A stretch of DNA of 45,817 bases from Eubacteriaceae bacterium (GTDB taxonomy: Bacteria > Bacillota > Clostridia > Lachnospirales > Lachnospiraceae): the NCBI GenBank assembly GCA_910574015.1, contig CAJSYQ010000030.1, positions 1-45,817 of the forward strand, in the 5' to 3' direction. The notes below the pieces were generated by a model. The model did not search any database, was not told where the DNA came from, and saw only the letters and a program-made list of their open reading frames with translations. Positions within the stretch are counted from its first letter, which is position 1. Each line of letters opens with the position of its first letter. Both the position numbers and the translations under genes were made by a program. Positions 15,255-24,339 of the stretch are shown here, piece after piece.

Positions 15255-16415
15255 TCATTCCATCATGATTTTCTTCACTGAAAGCTTTCGGATTTTGTCA
15301 GAATATGCAAACATCAGGCTTTCATAAACTAGGATGAAAACAACAAGCGAAACAATCATAACAGGAAAATCAAACTGATAGGAAGGAACCCCCTCCAGAT
15401 CCCGAAATACAATATCAGCCATAATTCGAAGCAACGCGTACTGATATACTGTTCCCATTACGAAACCGATATAAGACAATGGTCTGTATCCGCCGAGAAT
15501 TGCCCTGCAGCATTCTTTCTGTGAATAACCAAATACCTTCATCATGGCGATAGTTTTTGTATTACCGTTTATCACTGTCGTAATGGCAAGAAATAATGTA
15601 GTAAATGCCAGGACGAGACCGATTATGAGCATCATTACCCCCATCATTTCACTGGAGAAGTCTTTCATGCTGAAGGACATCTGCGTCATAGCAGAGAAAC
15701 AAAACGAAGCAAAAATAATGAAAAATACAAGCGCTTTTTTAGATCTTAAAGTGCTTCTTTTTAAGTCCTCTGCAAATGGAACAGCTCCTTCATGATTAAT
15801 TCTGTGTTTGGATATTTTAGAAGAGACCTGCAGGTTCTCTTTCAGAAGCAATATTACCGGCCCTTTCAGCTTATACCAGGCATAGACGATCGCAAGCAGG
15901 GAAAAACCAACTGTCGGTAATATAACAAAATAAAGCAGAATGGCTGGATGAAAATGTATCCCTGTCTCTGGGAGAATTTTATCTTTATTTTGTAAGGCAT
16001 AAAACCTTGGCATCAGAAGAAATGCCCCGCCAAACCCAGCTGCCGTTCCAATAAACGCACTGATTCCAAATACCCAAAAGTTTTTTGCAATTTTCAGATT
16101 TGAATAACCTAACGCCTTTAATATACCAAGCTCCTTTTTGTGGGAATCAATGTAGTGCTTACTATAAAATATTAGCATAACAACTGAGGTTATTAACAGG
16201 CAGCCCCCGCTTACAAGACAGACGACCTTTGCTGTAGATACCTGAGCGTTATAAAAAATCATAGATGATTCAGATGTTATTTCACTCTCAATAGACCGAA
16301 GATCCAAATAGAAGTTTAAGAACATGGTACATACGAGTACAGCGCAGCAGGAGATAATAGAAATGCCAATGAGCTTTGAAGCGTTTTTTATTCCAATAAG
16401 CATAATTATCACCAT
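15255..16415 (-). CDS. FtsX-like ABC transporter permease
   Basis: 386 residues with two FtsX-type blocks, each with several transmembrane helices. The cytoplasmic coupling motifs are KKELGILKALGYS and TKTIAMMKVFGYSQKE. The extracellular part between helices is short, unlike BceB. It is the last gene of a TetR-ATPase-permease operon and overlaps the ATPase by seven bases if ATG 16415 is used; ATG at 16403 is an alternative. A role in peptide or lipoprotein export or in drug resistance is likely but not provable here. Confidence 0.85.
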   Translation of the reverse strand: MVIIMLIGIKNASKLIGISIISCCAVLVCTMFLNFYLDLRSIESEITSESSMIFYNAQVSTAKVVCLVSGGCLLITSVVMLIFYSKHYIDSHKKELGILKALGYSNLKIAKNFWVFGISAFIGTAAGFGGAFLLMPRFYALQNKDKILPETGIHFHPAILLYFVILPTVGFSLLAIVYAWYKLKGPVILLLKENLQVSSKISKHRINHEGAVPFAEDLKRSTLRSKKALVFFIIFASFCFSAMTQMSFSMKDFSSEMMGVMMLIIGLVLAFTTLFLAITTVINGNTKTIAMMKVFGYSQKECCRAILGGYRPLSYIGFVMGTVYQYALLRIMADIVFRDLEGVPSYQFDFPVMIVSLVVFILVYESLMFAYSDKIRKLSVKKIMME

Positions 16416-17101
16416 CCAATCTCATAAGCTGTTTTTTGCACTTCATTTTGATAAATATCCGATATTTTACCGCTATTCATTTTAATGACCGTTTTAGCCA
16501 TTTCTGCAATATTCAAATTGTGTGTTACCATCACCATCGTAAAGCCATACTTATTTTTCAACCTGTAGATATAATCCAGTACCTGTCGGCCTGTCTGCTC
16601 ATCTAATGCGCCAGTAGGTTCATCAAGGAACAATACCCCGGGCTTTTTCGCCAATGCTCTTGCAACGGAAATCCTCTGCTGTTCGCCGCCGGAAAGTTCA
16701 TTTGGGTATTTATGTAGTTTTTCGCCAAGTCCGACGGATTTGATAACTTCCCTGTAGTTTTTATTGCCAGCTAGATCCGCACCCATTTTCACATTCCTGT
16801 CAACATCCATATTGGGGAGCAGGTAATACTGTTGGAAAATAAATCCGATATTTTCTTTGCGGAACGCAGTTAATTCATTGTCAGAAAGTACTGTAATATC
16901 TGTACTGTCATAAAATACTTCGCCGCTGTCCGGTCGTTCCAGTCCTGAAATCACATGCAGAAGAGTTGACTTCCCAGAACCCGATGCACCGAGTATCACT
17001 ACAAAATCCCCATCGTTAATTTCCAAATGGATGCCCTGCAATACCTGGAGCCGACTTTCTCCGTTTCCGTAGGATTTTATAATATCATTAACTTTAATCA
17101 T
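16409..17101 (-). CDS. ABC transporter ATP-binding protein (LolD/MacB-like)
   Basis: About 230 residues. Walker A GASGSGKST, signature LSGGEQQR, Walker B VLFLDEPTGALD and H-loop VTHN are all present. The motifs place it with the MacB/LolD ATPases that drive FtsX-type permeases, fitting the gene downstream. ATG at 17101 forms an ATGA overlap with the TetR stop, and GGAG lies upstream within the TetR gene, so it is preferred over ATG at 17110. Confidence 0.92.
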   Translation of the reverse strand: MIKVNDIIKSYGNGESRLQVLQGIHLEINDGDFVVILGASGSGKSTLLHVISGLERPDSGEVFYDSTDITVLSDNELTAFRKENIGFIFQQYYLLPNMDVDRNVKMGADLAGNKNYREVIKSVGLGEKLHKYPNELSGGEQQRISVARALAKKPGVLFLDEPTGALDEQTGRQVLDYIYRLKNKYGFTMVMVTHNLNIAEMAKTVIKMNSGKISDIYQNEVQKTAYEIGW

Positions 17102-17673
17102 ATTCCGCACTCCTTTATATTTTTCAAAAGACTCATAAATACCTCTGTAATCATCGAGCTAATTTCAACGCCTGTAAAGCAGCACATTTTGGTGGCACAA
17201 AGCGTTGCAATGCCGTGCGTATAGATCCAAAGGTGATGATATAGCTTTTCAGCCAGATGCTCATTGATTTCGTACTCGTCTTGAAGGGATAAGAGAATTT
17301 CCTCATAGCTTTCCTCTATCAATGGAAGTACGCCCGATAAATCAGGTTTTTGCGATTGTTCTGTCATAAATAGAAGCTGAAAAAGCTTTGGCTCATTAAC
17401 AGAAAAGAGAATGTATTGTGTTCCTACACCCTTAAAGGGGTGTTCCTCCTTTAACCCTTTATTGACATATTCTTTATACACCGTTTTGGCAGATTGAATC
17501 ACAGCCTGCTGCACCTCGCCCATATTTTTAAATACAGTAAAAATCGGTCTTGCTGAGCTGCCAAGGCGTGTTCCCAATTCTCTGGCGGTTAAGGCTTCAA
17601 ATCCATTTGTCTGGACAATATTTAATGCAGCTTCTGTAATTTCTTCTTTTGTAAATTTTGCTTTTGGCGGCAT
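17098..17673 (-). CDS. TetR-family regulator of the ABC-FtsX operon
   Basis: 191 residues. The N-terminal HTH reads ITEAALNIVQTNGFEALTAR and ELGTRLGSSARPIFTVFKNM, typical of TetR. The C-terminal part resembles the TetR_C_13-like WHG group (LYHHLWIYTHGIATLCATK). It is first in the operon and coupled to the ATPase by a four-base overlap. Its own promoter lies at 17725-17753; I see no long palindrome there, so the operator is not defined. Confidence 0.88.
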   Translation of the reverse strand: MPPKAKFTKEEITEAALNIVQTNGFEALTARELGTRLGSSARPIFTVFKNMGEVQQAVIQSAKTVYKEYVNKGLKEEHPFKGVGTQYILFSVNEPKLFQLLFMTEQSQKPDLSGVLPLIEESYEEILLSLQDEYEINEHLAEKLYHHLWIYTHGIATLCATKMCCFTGVEISSMITEVFMSLLKNIKECGI

Positions 17674-17724
17674 AGCTTCTCTTCCTTTCTCCTTCTAAAA
17701 CGTCTGTTTTACATCGCACGATTT

Positions 17725-17753
17725 ATTATAGTCAGAGATGCACAAAAAGTCAA
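17725..17753 (-). promoter_or_regulatory. sigma-A promoter of the TetR-ABC-FtsX operon
   Basis: On the minus strand TTGACT (17753-17748), 17 bases and TATAAT (17730-17725), a near-consensus match 52 bases upstream of the TetR start. Confidence 0.8.
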
Positions 17754-17844
17754 TAGTATTTGCCAAAACCGATCGCATTGTGATAAAATAATTCTATAAT
17801 CTTTAGCTATTGGGATAGAGAACGAGAGAGGAGGCGATGGCAGC

Positions 17845-20349
17845 ATGAGGACGTACAATCATTTATATTCTGATATAAAGACTTTTCGGGAATTTTTGGG
17901 TGATGTTTCTATTAAGCGGGCGGACAGGATGCTGGTCAGGATTCACAGTGCAGTCCATACAAAGGAGCAGATGCAGGAGCTGGCGGGGGAGGTTCGTGAA
18001 CTTCTTCCAGGGGCGGAGATCATCGGATGTAGTACGATGCAGGTGATAAGTGATGGAAGGCTTTATCCGGAGGCATGTCTGATCTCCATAACAGTACCGG
18101 AGCGGGCAGAGGTGAGGACCGCCCGGGTGAGCTGCCTGACGGAAGAGGGCGGGTGGAAAGAAGGAGCTGCGCTGGCAGAAGAGGTAGTGGGAAATGTACT
18201 CTTTGACCGGGGCGGCTTTTTATTGATCTTTTTTCCGCTTCCATACAGTAAGATCGAGGATTTTGTGGAAACCGTCAATGAGACGGGTATTCCAGTAAGG
18301 ATGCTTGGGGGAGCTGCCTATCTGGAAGACGAGCAGGGGAATGGCCGGGAGGATCTGGCCTATGTCCTGGAGGGGACGGAAACCTCCGGAACGGATGTGG
18401 TTATGGCGCTGATCTCCTCTGATGAACTGCATATTTATGGTGATTATGTCTGCGGCGTGGAGCCGGTGGGAAGGAAATGTCCCATTGTCAGCCGCGGCTG
18501 CTATATTGATAAGATTGACGGGGAAGACGGCGCAGAGTGGTATGCAAATCTTCTGGGCGGGGAGGCCCTGCAGGAGAATCCGGCCATTTCCCATATCTTC
18601 CCGGTGGTAAAACGGGATGAACGCGGCATTGCCTATTATGTGGATTATTCGGAGGACTCTGGGCAGACTGGCGGGAAAGAGGAGGACAGACATTACGTTC
18701 TGAAATCCTATGGTGAATTAAAAAACGGGAGTTATGTGTCTCTGGGCTATTTTCATCCGCAGAAGATTTATGACCAGGTGCAGGAGCTGTTTCGAAATAT
18801 CGGGACGGCACCGGTAGAGGTTATCTTCGCCTATGACTGTCAGTCCAGAGTTAATTTTTTACATAACTGCGCCAACTGGGAGATTGAAAATTTTTATACG
18901 ACCAATATCAGCGGGGCGCTGCTGTCAGGGGAGGTTTCCAATGCCGGCGGGGCTAATGTCTACGCCAACTATACATTTGTTACCACGGCGCTGTCAGAGG
19001 ATCCGGAGGCGCGTGTTATCCTGCGGGAACGGGAATTGAAAAATATGTCTGAGCTGCAGGAGGACAATCCGCAGATGCTGAACTATCTTCTGGTTAATGC
19101 GAACCGGCATCTGAATGAGGAACTGCAGGATCAGCAGAGGAAGATCCAGGACGCCATGTTTTATAATCAGATGTTGGGAGTGGATAACCAGCTCCGGTAT
19201 TTGTATGACCAGGAGCAGGCGGAACTGGACAAGGCTGCGGTGTTCTGTCTGAACAACGAACGGATGCTCCGGCTGTTTGCGGGGATCACCAAGACCTATA
19301 CGATTCTCAGGGAAAGCTATGAAAAGATTCGGACGTACTATCTCCCCAAAGGCATCTATCTGTACAGCTATGAGGATGCGTCCTTTATGCTGGCGGCGGA
19401 TACGGCGGTGGCAAAGACAGAGTTTATCGAGATAGTAGAGAAGATCCGGGATTTCCTGGCAGGCATCCGCTGCGAGGAGGTGGATCTCTCCTGTACCGTA
19501 GCCGTCGTGTATGGAAAAGAGGATACCATGAGCCGGCTGGAGGCAACCATGCGTTATGCAAGGGCCCGGAGAGTTCCCATTGCACAGTTTGATGAGATTG
19601 GAGATATCGCCAGAAAGGAACTGGAGGAGATCCGTATGCTGCATATTATCCGGGATGCGCTGCAGCACAAAAGAGTGCGGCCGTATTTTCAGGAGATCCA
19701 CAACAACAGAGGGGATCGGAAGAGGATGTACGAATCTCTTATGCGCATCTTTGATGAGGACGGGAAGCTTTATTTCCCAGATCAGTTCCTGCCAGTGGCG
19801 AAGGAGTATGACCTGTACGAGAGCCTTTCGGAGCTTATGGTGGAGACGGTGATAGAGATGTTCCGGGACAAGGATATCCGGGTCACCATTAATCTCAATG
19901 TCCAGGATATCTACGACCGCAAGATGCTCCGCATGATATTTGAAAGTATGCAGACGGTACCGCATCCAGAGAATTTTGTCTTTGAGATCGTGGAGAGCGA
20001 GGAGATTATGGACTACGCCTATATTAAGGAATTTGCCGACCGCATTCATGAATATGGCGGCAAGGTGGCCATCGACGACTTCGGCAGCGGATTCTCAAAT
20101 CTGCTCCATGTACTGAAGATCCAGGCGGATTATATTAAGATAGACGGAGCAATTATCCGAACCATTACGGAGGATCCACACTGTCTGGATTTTATCCGCT
20201 TTATCAACAACTGGTGTGTGGGAAATCAGCAGGAGGTTATTGCGGAATATGTCGAAAACCAGCAGATCCAGGATATTATGATGGACATCGGAGTCGCCCA
20301 TTCCCAGGGGTACTATTATTCGAAACCCCATCCGTGGGTGGAAGAATAG
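17845..20349 (+). CDS. FIST sensor, degenerate GGDEF and EAL domain protein (c-di-GMP phosphodiesterase)
   Basis: 834 residues without transmembrane segments. Residues about 30-400 match FIST N and C domains (PGAEIIGCSTMQVIS, GGAAYLEDEQG, VEVIFAYDCQSR). Residues about 400-600 include a coiled coil and a GGDEF-like region without the GGDEF signature. The C-terminal EAL domain keeps the catalytic pattern: YESLMRI in place of EAL, NLNVQD, FEIVES, DDFGSGFS, YIKIDG, IAEYVEN and SQGYYYSKP. It is therefore probably an active phosphodiesterase for cyclic-di-GMP, gated by a small ligand (amino acids in other FIST proteins) in the cytoplasm. It is followed after 42 bases by the GH43 gene, possibly cotranscribed. 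GAGGAGG lies upstream of the chosen ATG. Confidence 0.92.
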   Translation: MRTYNHLYSDIKTFREFLGDVSIKRADRMLVRIHSAVHTKEQMQELAGEVRELLPGAEIIGCSTMQVISDGRLYPEACLISITVPERAEVRTARVSCLTEEGGWKEGAALAEEVVGNVLFDRGGFLLIFFPLPYSKIEDFVETVNETGIPVRMLGGAAYLEDEQGNGREDLAYVLEGTETSGTDVVMALISSDELHIYGDYVCGVEPVGRKCPIVSRGCYIDKIDGEDGAEWYANLLGGEALQENPAISHIFPVVKRDERGIAYYVDYSEDSGQTGGKEEDRHYVLKSYGELKNGSYVSLGYFHPQKIYDQVQELFRNIGTAPVEVIFAYDCQSRVNFLHNCANWEIENFYTTNISGALLSGEVSNAGGANVYANYTFVTTALSEDPEARVILRERELKNMSELQEDNPQMLNYLLVNANRHLNEELQDQQRKIQDAMFYNQMLGVDNQLRYLYDQEQAELDKAAVFCLNNERMLRLFAGITKTYTILRESYEKIRTYYLPKGIYLYSYEDASFMLAADTAVAKTEFIEIVEKIRDFLAGIRCEEVDLSCTVAVVYGKEDTMSRLEATMRYARARRVPIAQFDEIGDIARKELEEIRMLHIIRDALQHKRVRPYFQEIHNNRGDRKRMYESLMRIFDEDGKLYFPDQFLPVAKEYDLYESLSELMVETVIEMFRDKDIRVTINLNVQDIYDRKMLRMIFESMQTVPHPENFVFEIVESEEIMDYAYIKEFADRIHEYGGKVAIDDFGSGFSNLLHVLKIQADYIKIDGAIIRTITEDPHCLDFIRFINNWCVGNQQEVIAEYVENQQIQDIMMDIGVAHSQGYYYSKPHPWVEE

Positions 20350-20391
20350 TTCACTGGACACACATAGATTGAGAATATGGAGGTAGTTGTT

Positions 20392-22572
20392 ATGGAACGG
20401 AAAAAAAGCATGGTCTGGCTGCCGGCAGTGATGATAGTATTCCTTGCGATGCTGATGGCAGGTGCCGGTGTGACATGGGAATCGGCATTGGCGGAAAAGA
20501 GGGAGACGCAGGCGGAAGAAGAGCCGCTGAAGGATTCTTCTGACACAGGAGGGATTCGGGTTACCACGTCGGTGGACAAAAAATATTATGCGGACGGAGA
20601 CAATGCCGTAGTCACTGTGTCTGTCACCAATACGAATGAATATGATGTGACGGATGTGGGTGTGACATACAAAATGCCAACGAATTTTACTGTGACATCC
20701 GGCAAACAGACACAGGAAATAGAGAAGCTGGCGGCGGGAGAGACGAAGGAATTCCAGATTGAGGCGGCGGTCAGCAGGGACAAGAATGGTGATCTTGTGA
20801 TGGCCAGCTATTTTACCCCGCCAGTCATTGCACTGATGGCGGCTGCGGCTGTGGTCATACTGGCGGCAGTATTCCTTTTTATCCGGAAGAAATCCTCCGG
20901 AGGGAAGGGGACGAAGCCGCCTCAGGCAGGGATATCCATGCTTTTGGTTCTGGCGCTTCTGTCTGCCTGTCTGTCCGATGCGGCGGTGCCGTCCCGGGCG
21001 GAGTCAAAAGAGGGAGGGGTGGTGAATGAGGATTATCTGCCCAGGGTTTCTGTGCATGATCCCTCCATCGTCAAGGATCCCGAGACGGGAACCTATTATG
21101 TTTTCGGCTCTCATCTGGATTTTGCCAGATCAAAGGATCTGATTCGCTGGGAGAAATTTACCACCAATATAACAGATGATTATCAGACGCTGTTTGCCGA
21201 GCCATGGGAGTGGGCGGAATATGCCACGCCGCCTTCCGCTGGCGGCCTCCGGGGCCGTATGTGGGCGCCGGATGTGATCTGGAACGATACAATGAAGAAA
21301 TGGTGCATGTATATGAGTATCGACGGCGATAACTGGTGTTCCTCCATCTGTCTTCTTACGGCGGATAAGATCGAGGGACCGTATGAATATCAGGGTATCG
21401 TGGTGTACTCCGGTATGAACAATGCCAAGACGCCGCCGGAGAATCTGTCAAAGACGGATGTGTACAGGGTGCTGGGGGAGGGCGCCGACCTGTCCCGCTA
21501 CAAATCCACTTCGAACTCCTGTATCAATGCCATCGATCCCAATGTGTGTTATGACGACAAGGGGAATCTTTATATGACATACGGATCCTGGTCCGCAGGA
21601 ATCTACATGCTGAAGCTGGATACAAATACGGGGCTGAGGGATTATGAGACAAAATATGAGACGCAGGAAGACGTGTCGGATGCCTATCTCGGGACGAAGA
21701 TAGCAGGAGGGCATTATAATTCCGGGGAGGCGCCGTATATAATACGTTCCGGCAAATATTACTATTTCTTTGTCTCCTATGCCGGCTTTGCGGCCAAGGG
21801 CGGCTATCAGATGCGCATCTACCGCTCTGAAAATATATCGGGCCCCTATGTGGATCAGGCGGGAAATACGCCGATCTGTCAGCGCTCTGAGGATATGAAG
21901 GGGAGCACCAAGGGCGTTAAGATATTTGGCAGCTACCAGATGCCGGGAATTGAAAAGGTGCAGGTATCCCAGGGACACAATTCCGCCTTTACGGATGATG
22001 ACGGCAGGATGTATTTGGTGTACCATACCCGGTTCCAGTCGGAGGCGGGGACGGTGGAGCTCCATCAGGTCCGCGTCCACCAGATGTTTGTCAATGAGGA
22101 TGGCTGGCTGGTGGCGGCGCCCTACGAATATTCCGGCGAGATGCTTCCAGATACGGCATATCAGCAGGATGATGTGGTGGGGGAATATGACTTTATTTTC
22201 CACGAACCGACAAAATATTACAATGTGGTGGGTGGTAAGCAGCTTGGCATTGTGGGCAGTCAGGAGGTTACAACAAAGGAAGTAGAACTTCAGAAGGAGA
22301 TGGTGGTGGGACACCGCACCACCTCCCTGAGATGCACCGTGACCTATTCCCACCAGGGGGCGGAAAAGGTGATCCTCAAAAAGGACGGCACGGTGGCGGG
22401 AGATTATACCGGCACATGGAAATTTACCAATGGCTGTCATGCCGAGATGAAACTGAACGGCGTAACCTATAAGGGAGTATTCCTCAAACAGCAGGATGAA
22501 TCTATAGACCGGAAAATGCGTATGACTTTCAGTCTTCTGGGTGATAACGTAACGGTATGGGGCGTAAAGTAA
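20392..22572 (+). CDS. secreted GH43 arabinanase with an unusual N-terminal surface module
   Basis: 726 residues from ATG at 20392 with GGAGG upstream. The N-terminus has a signal helix, then a CARDB/DUF11-like beta domain (about residues 50-130), a transmembrane helix with RKK stop-transfer (near 150-170), a second hydrophobic run with LSAC, and then the glycosidase. The GH43 signature residues are HDPSIV (Asp base), AIDPNV (Asp) and SGEAPY (Glu acid). A C-terminal beta domain (GDYTGTWKF) resembles the arabinanase C-terminal module. It should cleave alpha-1,5-arabinan outside the cell. The second signal-like segment in the middle suggests fusion of two secreted proteins. Its end is two bases from the convergent exporter gene. 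Confidence 0.88.
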   Translation: MERKKSMVWLPAVMIVFLAMLMAGAGVTWESALAEKRETQAEEEPLKDSSDTGGIRVTTSVDKKYYADGDNAVVTVSVTNTNEYDVTDVGVTYKMPTNFTVTSGKQTQEIEKLAAGETKEFQIEAAVSRDKNGDLVMASYFTPPVIALMAAAAVVILAAVFLFIRKKSSGGKGTKPPQAGISMLLVLALLSACLSDAAVPSRAESKEGGVVNEDYLPRVSVHDPSIVKDPETGTYYVFGSHLDFARSKDLIRWEKFTTNITDDYQTLFAEPWEWAEYATPPSAGGLRGRMWAPDVIWNDTMKKWCMYMSIDGDNWCSSICLLTADKIEGPYEYQGIVVYSGMNNAKTPPENLSKTDVYRVLGEGADLSRYKSTSNSCINAIDPNVCYDDKGNLYMTYGSWSAGIYMLKLDTNTGLRDYETKYETQEDVSDAYLGTKIAGGHYNSGEAPYIIRSGKYYYFFVSYAGFAAKGGYQMRIYRSENISGPYVDQAGNTPICQRSEDMKGSTKGVKIFGSYQMPGIEKVQVSQGHNSAFTDDDGRMYLVYHTRFQSEAGTVELHQVRVHQMFVNEDGWLVAAPYEYSGEMLPDTAYQQDDVVGEYDFIFHEPTKYYNVVGGKQLGIVGSQEVTTKEVELQKEMVVGHRTTSLRCTVTYSHQGAEKVILKKDGTVAGDYTGTWKFTNGCHAEMKLNGVTYKGVFLKQQDESIDRKMRMTFSLLGDNVTVWGVK

Positions 22573-22574
22573 CA

Positions 22575-24338
22575 CTAATTTAACTGATAGTACAGCCCCT
22601 TCTTTGCCATCAGCTCCTCGTGGGTGCCGGATTCGGCAATTCCCTTATTCTGGATATATAGGATCCGGTCTGCGTTGCGGATGGTGGAGAGCCGGTGGGC
22701 AACGATAAATGCGGTCTTGCCTTCCAGTATCACATCCAGCGCCTGTTTAATGAGATTTTCCGTCTCCGTGTCAATGGAGCTGGTGGCCTCGTCCAGTATG
22801 ATCACTGAGGGGTTCTTTAGGATGATCCGGGCAAAGGAGAGAAGCTGTTTTTCTCCGGCGGACAGACCGGCTCCCCGCTCCTCTAGTACATGGTCGTATC
22901 CGTCATAGAGACGGGAAATAAAATCATGGGCGAAAATGGTTTTTGCCGCCGCGATGCATTCTTCATCGGTGGCGTCCAGCCGTCCATACCGGATATTTTC
23001 CATCACCGTCCCCCGGAAGATAAAGGGATCCTGCATCAGGACACCCACTTCCCGCCGGAGGGAGCGGAGGGAGACGTCTCTCACGTCCACGTCGTCCACC
23101 CGGACGCTGCCCTCCGACACGTCATAGAACCGGGTGAGCATATTGATAACGGTTGTCTTGCCGGCGCCGGTGGGACCAACCAGTGCGATAGTCTCTCCCG
23201 GCGACACGTGGAGGTCGAAATGTTCCAGGATATTGTTATCTGGATCATAGGCGAAGGTTACGTTATGGAAATCAATCTTGCCCCGGACATTTGCCAGTTC
23301 CACGGGATTTTCCGGATCCTTTATGTCAACCGGGCAGTTAATGGTGTCAAAAACCTGTTCCAGGTTTGAGCTGACCTGTGCCATCTGCTGAACGATAAAG
23401 GCGATCTGGGTCAGGGGGCCGCTAAACAGTGTCATATAGTTGGTAAAGGCAAATACCGTGCCGGCATTGATCAGGTTATTCCCCGCCAGGATCATGGACA
23501 GGCTCAGCCCGTACAGGCACAGGGTGCCGATATTCCAGAAGGTTTCCACGATGGGTGTGTTCCATTCATTGCGGATGACGATCTTCATCCACTGCGTCAG
23601 ACTCAGGCCGTGGATATGAGAATAAATTTCTTCGCTGCTCTCCGCATGGTTATAATTCTTAACAATCTTTTCTCCCATGATGGTCTCGATGAGGAATGCG
23701 GTCCGGTTGGAGATCTTCGCCCGGTGGGCCCCAAAGAGCCTGCGGACAAAGTAGCGCAGGGTAAAGACACAGATCATCATGGGGATCACCGTGAGAAAGA
23801 CGATCCCGGTGAGCTGCGGGCTCAGTCCCAGCATAAAGAAGGTGACGATAATGATCTTGGCAATATAGGTCAGCAGGAGCAGGACATAATTGGTAAAGAA
23901 GTTGGCCAGGTCATTGATATATTCCGTCACCCTTACCACGATCTTACCATCGGGCTTGGAATCAAAATATTCAAAGGAAAGCTGCTGCAGCTTGTAGAAA
24001 ATATCCTTTCGGACCGTGGCGATAATATTGTGTCCCAGAGTACCCATCAGGCGCTGGTGGATATAGGTGACGCCAATCTCGATTCCGGCCAGTACGATCA
24101 TGCCGGCGATAACAAGAACCAGCGTGCGGTATTCCTCTGTCACCACAACTTCATCGATCACCATCTTCAGCAGAAGCGGTGCGATCATAGAGACAATGGA
24201 GGAGAGCACCATCAGGGCGCACACAAAGAAAAATATCTTCCGATAGGGCAGAATATAGCGCAGAATCTTCCCGAACTGTTTCATATCAATCTTTCGTTCT
24301 ATTACTTCGTCTTGAAAATATGTATTTCTTTTTGCCAT
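22575..24338 (-). CDS. ABC exporter, half with consensus ATP site
   Basis: 587 residues. An N-terminal six-helix exporter domain (about 30-310) is followed by the ATPase domain with Walker A GPTGAGKTT, signature LSAGEKQL, Walker B VIILDEATSSID and H-loop VAHRLS. ATG at 24338 starts one base after the stop of the upstream half-transporter and has GGAGG in front of it. With that gene it should form a heterodimer; here the catalytic glutamate is intact. It is the last gene of the AraC-ABC operon. Confidence 0.92.
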   Translation of the reverse strand: MAKRNTYFQDEVIERKIDMKQFGKILRYILPYRKIFFFVCALMVLSSIVSMIAPLLLKMVIDEVVVTEEYRTLVLVIAGMIVLAGIEIGVTYIHQRLMGTLGHNIIATVRKDIFYKLQQLSFEYFDSKPDGKIVVRVTEYINDLANFFTNYVLLLLTYIAKIIIVTFFMLGLSPQLTGIVFLTVIPMMICVFTLRYFVRRLFGAHRAKISNRTAFLIETIMGEKIVKNYNHAESSEEIYSHIHGLSLTQWMKIVIRNEWNTPIVETFWNIGTLCLYGLSLSMILAGNNLINAGTVFAFTNYMTLFSGPLTQIAFIVQQMAQVSSNLEQVFDTINCPVDIKDPENPVELANVRGKIDFHNVTFAYDPDNNILEHFDLHVSPGETIALVGPTGAGKTTVINMLTRFYDVSEGSVRVDDVDVRDVSLRSLRREVGVLMQDPFIFRGTVMENIRYGRLDATDEECIAAAKTIFAHDFISRLYDGYDHVLEERGAGLSAGEKQLLSFARIILKNPSVIILDEATSSIDTETENLIKQALDVILEGKTAFIVAHRLSTIRNADRILYIQNKGIAESGTHEELMAKKGLYYQLN

Positions 24339-24339
24339 G

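Noticed and set aside
18994-20049. Antisense frame of 351 codons opposite the EAL protein
   Set aside because: Sense strand has all EAL motifs; the antisense product has no family and no start signals.
21448-22575. Antisense frame of 375 codons opposite the GH43 gene
   Set aside because: Composition-driven shadow; the GH43 catalytic motifs lie in the sense frame.
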